Shown: piece by piece, positions 42,262 through 46,854 of the stretch | How positions within the stretch are numbered: position 1 is the first letter of the stretch | How the letters are laid out: each line of letters begins with the position of its first letter | Origin: Symbiobacterium thermophilum | GTDB taxonomy: Bacteria; Bacillota; Sulfobacillia; UBA995 | Assembly (NCBI GenBank): GCA_020725145.1 | Contig: DYFO01000001.1 | Span: 1 to 46,854 of the forward strand | Reading direction: 5' to 3' | Length of the DNA stretch: 46,854 nt | Position numbers and translations under genes: made by a program | The notes under the pieces: generated by a model | What the model was told of the DNA's origin: nothing | Seen by the model: only the letters and a program-made list of their open reading frames with translations | Databases searched by the model: none

Positions 42262-42804
42262 ATGGCGGCGACCGTGCGCCGTGAGGCGGGTTTCACCCTG
42301 ATCGAGCTACTGGTGGTGGTGGTGATCCTGGGAATCATGGCCGCTGTGGCCATCCCCCGCGTGGTGGGAGCCATCGATCGCGCCCGCGAGGCCAAGGCCC
42401 AGGCCGACCTGCGGGTGATCGTGAGCGCCCTCGAGCGCTACTTCTTCGACTTCGGCCGCTACCCTGCGCGCCTGGGGCTTTTACGCGGGCAGTACCTCAA
42501 GAGCGATTTCAGCTTCCAAAACCATTACGGCAAGGTGTACTTCTACGCCGTCAACGCCGCGGGGGCGGGTCATCCGCACAATCTGCAGGAGTACGTGCTG
42601 GGCGATCCCGGCCCGCTCCCCACACCGATCGGTGAGATGGCCGGGCAATGGGACGCCACCGCGGTGCCCTTGCCCGAGGGGCGGCCCGTGGACACGGAGG
42701 CCTATTACTGGGGGGTCGACCTGGGTGTCTGGCCGATAGGGGACGCACACCTGTACCACATCGGGCCCACCAAGCCCACGCGGCCCGACCTGCAACGCGA
42801 CTGA
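42262..42804 (+). CDS. Type IV prepilin (pilin candidate 2)
   Basis: This is a 180-residue paralogue of the preceding pilin. The leader ends at Gly10 and continues FTLIELLVVVVILGIMA with Glu at +5. It shares the ERYFFDFGRYPARLGLLRGQ region, KSDFSFQNHYGKVYFYAV and an almost identical tail GPTKPTRPDLQRD. The central loop differs. GGGAGGT precedes the ATG. It could be a minor pilin or an alternative major pilin. Confidence 0.9.
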   Translation: MAATVRREAGFTLIELLVVVVILGIMAAVAIPRVVGAIDRAREAKAQADLRVIVSALERYFFDFGRYPARLGLLRGQYLKSDFSFQNHYGKVYFYAVNAAGAGHPHNLQEYVLGDPGPLPTPIGEMAGQWDATAVPLPEGRPVDTEAYYWGVDLGVWPIGDAHLYHIGPTKPTRPDLQRD

Positions 42805-42831
42805 AAGGCCGGGGCGACGACACACCGCGGC

Positions 42832-42856
42832 GCGCCGTCCGCCGGGCGGGCGGCGC
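42832..42856 (+). other. GC-rich near-palindrome after pilin 2
   Basis: GCGCCGTCCGCC pairs with the following GGCGGGCGGCGC (one G-U), giving a stem of about ten pairs. There is no T-run after it. It may slow transcription or protect the pilin mRNA end. The rest of the 228-base gap up to pilM has nothing recognisable. Confidence 0.3.
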
Positions 42857-43032
42857 ATGCTGATCTTGGGCCCTTCGGCCGACGCCTTGCCGTGCCGGAG
42901 TGGCCGGGGGTCATCCGGGCTTCCGTTTGGGTGCCGCAGACGCCGGATACCGCAACCCGATGCCAGGTTCGGGCAGGAACTGGCTCCTTGCCGTAGAAAA
43001 AGGCCACCGAACCAGGCGAAGGGAGTCAAGGC

Positions 43033-45012
43033 ATGACCGACCAGCTGCCCACCCTTCCACAGCGAAGCAGTCGACGCCGGCGCCGCGCGCAAGCTCCCGC
43101 GCGAAGACGGGGCAGGTCATGGGCCGCGCTCGTACTCGTGGGCGCAGGTGGGGCGCTGCTCGCCTCCGCGCTTGACCCCTTGCTGGGACTGGGCCTGAAG
43201 CCCATTCACATGGTCGCCATCGGGGTGGCGCTGGCGCTGCTGGCGCTCCTTTTCGTCAGAAGGGGGCAGGCGGCCCTGCCCCAGGAACCGTCCGAGGATC
43301 TTCTCCAAGCGCCCAAGCCTGCCGCCGTCGCCCCGCCTCCTTCGCCGCCCGAGCGACCAGGAGACGAACCCCGCCCCACGTCGGGAACGTGGGGCGAGGT
43401 GGTAGGCGTGCTGACGGTGCTCGCGGTGATCGGGCTGGTGGTCGGCGCCGTCCTTTACCTCGAACTGCAGTGGTACTTCGACGATGCTCCCTACCGCTAC
43501 CTCGGATTCTGCTCGCTCGCAGGCCTCGGGCTGTTGGTCGTCCTGGGGCGGACCCTGGCGGCGCGCCGTCGGCAAGCCCGGCCGCCGGTAGCGGAGCGCA
43601 AGCCCGCGTCCCGCCGTCGACCGGCGGCGGACGAGATCGCGGTCACCGTGCGGCCGCCGTCGCCTTCGCGGGCAGATCGCCGCCCGCCGCCAGCCCCGGC
43701 GTCCGTGCCGGCTCCGTCCGCCGGGCAGGAACGCCCGCCGACGCCGCCGGCCCCGGTTCGCCAGCGCGATGATTCGGGTCCGCCCGGGCGACCCCGGGTG
43801 CGCGAGGCCATCGGCCCCCCCGAGCCGGAACAGCCGCCGCCCCCGGCTCCCACGCCCGAGCCGGCACCGGAGGCGCCGGCCGCCGAGCCCAAGCCGCGCA
43901 GGATGGTGTTTTTGGGCCCGGGGCGCACCGCGGTGGGGCTGGACGTGGGCACCTCGCACATCAAGATCGTCCAGGTGAGGGGTACGCGCCGGGGCCCGGT
44001 GGTGACGAACTTCGGCATGACGCCTACCCCCAGGCACTCCATCGTCGAAGGCGTCATCGTCAAGCCACAGGACGTGGCAGGGGCGATAAGGTCGCTGATG
44101 TCGGAGATCGGCCTGGGGCATCGCCGGGTGGTGACGGCGGTGGGCGGCCAGGGTGTCATCCTGCGCCACGCGCAGTTTCCCCGCATGAGCGAGCGTGAAC
44201 TTCGCGAGGTGCTGCGCTGGGAGGCCGAACAGCACATCCCCATCCCGCCGGGCGAGGCGATCAGCGATTTTTCCATCCTCGAGGAGGTCAGTCCGACCGA
44301 CCGCGACCCCAAGGGCGCGCAGAAGAAGATGAAGGTGCTGCTGGTGGCCACGCAGCAGAAGGTGGTCAACGCGTTGCTCGAGACCCTCCGGGTGGCCGGT
44401 CTTTACCCGGTGGCGGTGGACGTGGACGCCATCGCGGCCTACCGCGTGCTCACGGTGAACGGCTACGTTCCGCCGAGCTCGCGCAACCTGAGCACCATGC
44501 TGGTCGACATCGGGGCTACCACCACCAAGCTAAGCGTCTTCCTGGACGGCGTCCCGCAGCTCACCCGCACCGTCCCCGTGGCCGGTAACGGCCTGACGGC
44601 GGCGGTGGCCGAGGGACTGGGGCAGGACATGGCCTCCGCCGAGCGCAGCAAGCGCGAGATGGGCGCCATGCCGGACACCCCGATCGCGCGCTTTTTGCAG
44701 CCGTTGCTCGACGAGCTTCTGCTGGAGGTCAGGCGGTCGATCGAGTTCTATCTCGTTCGCAACTACGGTCAGGAGATCAACCACATCTACCTGGCCGGGG
44801 GAGGAGCCAACCTCAAGGGGCTTCCCCAGGCCTTGGCCGACTACCTGAACCTTTCGCTCGCGGAGCACGCCGAGGGAGAGCCGGACGTGTGTGTGCAGGC
44901 AGTTGAGCCCCTGCGCGAGGTGGAGCTGCACCCCGCGCTCAACGAACAACGGGTATACCTCGGCCCGCAGTTCCTGGTGGCGCTGGGACTGGCCTTGCGA
45001 GAGGAAGTGTGA
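43033..45012 (+). CDS. pilM: PilM with N-terminal four-helix membrane domain (fusion)
   Basis: This is a 659-residue protein. From about 297 it is a normal actin-like PilM (VGLDVGTSHIKIVQV at 301-315, VVTAVGGQGVILR, LRWEAEQHIPIP, a second phosphate loop VDIGATTTKLSVF, and the LAGGGANLKGL adenosine motif). PilM is usually a ~350-residue soluble protein that binds the cytoplasmic tail of PilN. Here ~296 residues precede it: an Arg-rich N-terminus, membrane segments near 30-52, 57-76, 120-145 and 153-176, and a Pro-rich linker (177-296). This would anchor PilM to the membrane with both ends in the cytoplasm. The frame is continuous. The start is ATG 43033 after GGGAG. Confidence 0.88.
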   Translation: MTDQLPTLPQRSSRRRRRAQAPARRRGRSWAALVLVGAGGALLASALDPLLGLGLKPIHMVAIGVALALLALLFVRRGQAALPQEPSEDLLQAPKPAAVAPPPSPPERPGDEPRPTSGTWGEVVGVLTVLAVIGLVVGAVLYLELQWYFDDAPYRYLGFCSLAGLGLLVVLGRTLAARRRQARPPVAERKPASRRRPAADEIAVTVRPPSPSRADRRPPPAPASVPAPSAGQERPPTPPAPVRQRDDSGPPGRPRVREAIGPPEPEQPPPPAPTPEPAPEAPAAEPKPRRMVFLGPGRTAVGLDVGTSHIKIVQVRGTRRGPVVTNFGMTPTPRHSIVEGVIVKPQDVAGAIRSLMSEIGLGHRRVVTAVGGQGVILRHAQFPRMSERELREVLRWEAEQHIPIPPGEAISDFSILEEVSPTDRDPKGAQKKMKVLLVATQQKVVNALLETLRVAGLYPVAVDVDAIAAYRVLTVNGYVPPSSRNLSTMLVDIGATTTKLSVFLDGVPQLTRTVPVAGNGLTAAVAEGLGQDMASAERSKREMGAMPDTPIARFLQPLLDELLLEVRRSIEFYLVRNYGQEINHIYLAGGGANLKGLPQALADYLNLSLAEHAEGEPDVCVQAVEPLREVELHPALNEQRVYLGPQFLVALGLALREEV

Positions 45013-45015
45013 ACC

Positions 45016-45534
45016 GTGCCCAGGGTCAACCTTCTGCCGTTTTGGCTGAAGCGACAGCGCGTGGTGGACTGGCGGGCGGTGGTGGCGGTGGTCACCCTGG
45101 TGGCGGTGGCGGCTTTCGCCGCGTTCAACTACTACCTGATGTTCCAGCGGGTGCAGCTTTTGAGGCAGGAGCTTGAGCGGGTGAAGCACGAACAGACGCT
45201 GCTGGGCCCGTTGCTGAACCGGCTTACCCAGCTGGAGCAGGAAAAGCAGGCCATCCTCGACAAGCGCCAGTTCCTGGAAGGCGTGCGCGCACGGCGCTGG
45301 GCGCCGGTGCTCTCGGAGATCGCCGGGCTCACTCCGGTGAACGTCCAGCTGAAGCTTTTGGAGCTGGTCGATCCTCGGAGCATCCTCATCGTGGGCCATG
45401 CGGGCAACCTGGAGGCCATCGCCCAGCTCATGTCGGGCATCGACCGTTCCTCGCTGCTCGAGCGGGCAGGCGTCAGGTACGCCCGCGACGCCGACGGGCT
45501 TTACGAATTCGAGGTGCGCTGTGCTATCCGCTAG
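45016..45534 (+). CDS. pilN: Type IV pilus assembly protein PilN
   Basis: This is a 172-residue bitopic protein. The cytoplasmic tail VNLLPFWLKRQR carries the NLLP motif that docks into PilM. There is one membrane helix (about 19-41), a coiled coil (45-90) and a small ferredoxin-like periplasmic-type domain. The start is GTG 45016, three bases after the pilM stop. Confidence 0.9.
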   Translation: MPRVNLLPFWLKRQRVVDWRAVVAVVTLVAVAAFAAFNYYLMFQRVQLLRQELERVKHEQTLLGPLLNRLTQLEQEKQAILDKRQFLEGVRARRWAPVLSEIAGLTPVNVQLKLLELVDPRSILIVGHAGNLEAIAQLMSGIDRSSLLERAGVRYARDADGLYEFEVRCAIR

Positions 45535-45547
45535 GGGGGTGGCCGAC

Positions 45548-46168
45548 ATGACCCGCCTTGGTGCGCGCCATCGGGCAATCCTGGCGGCGGTGGCCGTGGT
45601 GGCCCTTGGTGTAGCGGTGTACCTGCTGCTACACCAGCCCCTCACCCGCCAGCTTGGCGAGCTGGCCAGGGAGATCGAGCGTCAGGAACGCCTGCTACAG
45701 CAGGGGCGCGAACGCGCGCGTCTGGTGGCGGGCCTCGAGGCGGAACTCGGCGAGCTTCGGGAGATCAGCGCGGCGCTGGAGCGTGACCTGCCGGTTACCA
45801 AACGCGCCGCCGAGCTGCTTCAGTACCTGGACGATTGCCAGCGACGCACCGGCGTGCGGGTGATGGCCCTGGAGTTCGGGGCAGGGGAGCCCGTGCAGCA
45901 GTACGTGCGCTATCCGGTGGACTTCGTGGTGGAGGGCAGCTTCCCCGCGCAGACCCAGTTTTTGTCCCTGGTCGAACGGGTGCCGCGGCTGGCCCTGGTG
46001 GAACGCCTGAAGGTGGAACCGATGGCGACCGCGGGTCAGGTGACGGCCACCTATACGCTCTACCTGTACGTGGACGAGCGTCGCCCCGCCACCGCCGCGG
46101 ACCTTGAGGATCTCGTCTTCAGGCGGCAGCCGGGACGCCCCAACCCCTTCCTGCCGCCCGCGCGTTGA
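45548..46168 (+). CDS. pilO: Type IV pilus assembly protein PilO
   Basis: This is a 206-residue bitopic protein with a short basic N-terminus, one membrane helix (10-28), a coiled coil (32-75) and a C-terminal ferredoxin-like domain with DFVVEGSFPAQTQFLSLVERVPRL. It pairs with PilN to align the pilus machine. ATG 45548 is chosen because a G-run (GGGGGGT) lies eight bases before; a GTG at 45539 is in frame. Confidence 0.85.
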   Translation: MTRLGARHRAILAAVAVVALGVAVYLLLHQPLTRQLGELAREIERQERLLQQGRERARLVAGLEAELGELREISAALERDLPVTKRAAELLQYLDDCQRRTGVRVMALEFGAGEPVQQYVRYPVDFVVEGSFPAQTQFLSLVERVPRLALVERLKVEPMATAGQVTATYTLYLYVDERRPATAADLEDLVFRRQPGRPNPFLPPAR

Positions 46169-46172
46169 GGCC

Positions 46173-46854
46173 ATGGTCCTCGCTTACCTGGCGTTCGTCT
46201 TCGCGAGCGCCCCGCTACTGCGGGGCGCCATCGACCGCGGCACGCTTACCCTTTACTACGTGCTCGGGTTGCTGGCAGCCTATGTCTGGCTGCGCCGGTC
46301 GCCGGCCACCGGAAAGTGGGAGCCCATGGATCTGGCGGCGGCAGGCCTCGTGCTGGCGGGGGCGATCTCGCTCGGCCGGTCGGTTTTTGCCGCCGGTACG
46401 GTGGAAGGGGTCTACCTTCTCGGCTTTTACTTCCTCACCTATCTTCTGTTGACCCGGGCCGGCGGCGACCGCGGGCGCCGGCAGGTGGCGGCCTGGGCGC
46501 TGGCAGGAGGGCTTTTGGGTGCGGTGCTGGGACTGGCCGGCTACTGGCTGAGCAGCCAGTGGCTGCCCTTTCACCGCGTGGCGGGTACCTTCGAGTACCC
46601 CAATGCCTTCGCCCAGCACGCGCTCTACCTGTACCTCGGGACGGCCGGGGCCGCGGCCGCGGGAGGGCCGCTTGCGATCTTGGGCCCGGCGGCCGCCGTG
46701 CTCTTTGGAAGCTGGCTGCTGACGCTGTCGCGCGGCTCTTTTTACACCTTCCTGCCCGGCGTGTTGGTGACGGCCTGGCTGCTGGGACCGGGCCCCAGAC
46801 GCCGCCTCGTTATCTTCGTGGCCGTCACCGCCGTAATGGGAGGGTTGCTCGCCA
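46173..46854 (+). CDS. O-antigen ligase/polymerase-like membrane protein, 3' end beyond window
   Basis: The frame from ATG 46173 is open to the window end (about 227 codons seen). It is strongly hydrophobic with at least six membrane segments. It carries GTFEYPNAFAQHALYLYLG and LTLSRGSFYTFLPG, which match the Wzy_C/WaaL superfamily (lipid-linked sugar polymerases, ligases and pilin O-oligosaccharyltransferases). It starts four bases after pilO, so it belongs to the pil operon. That position suggests transfer of glycan to pilin, but the catalytic loop lies outside the window. Confidence 0.75.
   Translation, partial: MVLAYLAFVFASAPLLRGAIDRGTLTLYYVLGLLAAYVWLRRSPATGKWEPMDLAAAGLVLAGAISLGRSVFAAGTVEGVYLLGFYFLTYLLLTRAGGDRGRRQVAAWALAGGLLGAVLGLAGYWLSSQWLPFHRVAGTFEYPNAFAQHALYLYLGTAGAAAAGGPLAILGPAAAVLFGSWLLTLSRGSFYTFLPGVLVTAWLLGPGPRRRLVIFVAVTAVMGGLLA

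Overview
The window is a 46.9-kb piece of a very GC-rich bacterial chromosome. The gene content points to a spore-forming or spore-lineage member of the Bacillota (Firmicutes). It has a PdaB/YlxY-type polysaccharide deacetylase, two YheC/YheD-type ATP-grasp proteins, DUF1657 and DUF1846 proteins, a FloA/NfeD pair, a YczE-type membrane protein, three tandem M42 aminopeptidases and a Gram-positive style type IV pilus operon. Many genes start with GTG or TTG behind a strong Shine-Dalgarno sequence. The two clearest promoters outside the pilus locus are extended -10 (TGN-TATAAT) types. Genus cannot be decided from the sequence alone. No rRNA, tRNA, CRISPR array, transposase or phage gene was seen.

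Layout. 0-5.2 kb: kbl (minus), a YczE-like membrane protein (plus), then a minus-strand operon of a class II aldolase and the two subunits of indolepyruvate:ferredoxin oxidoreductase. 5.3-9.9 kb: two secreted M14-like (succinylglutamate desuccinylase/aspartoacylase-type) proteins, one with a single domain and one with five tandem domains. 9.9-14 kb: a minus-strand cassette of two YheC/D ATP-grasp ligases and a glutamine-synthetase-like COOH-NH2 ligase. 14-21.5 kb: mixed genes, namely two convergent nitroreductases, a GPH-type sugar transporter, a polysaccharide deacetylase, a thioredoxin-like/GNAT fusion, an SDR and an HTH-TPR regulator. 21.7-26.2 kb: DUF1846, DUF1657, and a minus-strand nfeD-floA-small membrane protein operon. 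26.3-30.4 kb: a pstSCAB1B2 phosphate import operon. 30.4-34.1 kb: ThiF-like protein, threonine dehydratase, orphan response regulator, Lgt, Hsp20. 34.2-37.3 kb: three overlapping M42 aminopeptidase genes. 37.4 kb to the end: the type IV pilus cluster pilB-pilT-pilC-pilin1-pilin2-pilM-pilN-pilO, followed by an O-antigen-ligase-like protein cut by the window edge.

Three items stand out. (1) The five-domain M14-like protein keeps its zinc ligands only in domain 1. Domains 2-5 all replace the first His with Arg in an R-G-x-E motif and lose the second His, while the surrounding domain stays conserved. This looks like a coordinated change of use rather than decay. (2) The two PstB ATPases carry complementary defects. 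PstB1 lacks the Q-loop Gln and H-loop His but has a perfect LSGGQ; PstB2 has Q and H but a broken signature (LPLGQ). A PstB1/PstB2 heterodimer would therefore have exactly one consensus ATP site, an asymmetric architecture known from heterodimeric ABC exporters but not expected for a phosphate importer. (3) PilM is fused to an N-terminal four-helix membrane domain through a long proline-rich linker, which would tether this normally soluble pilus protein to the membrane.
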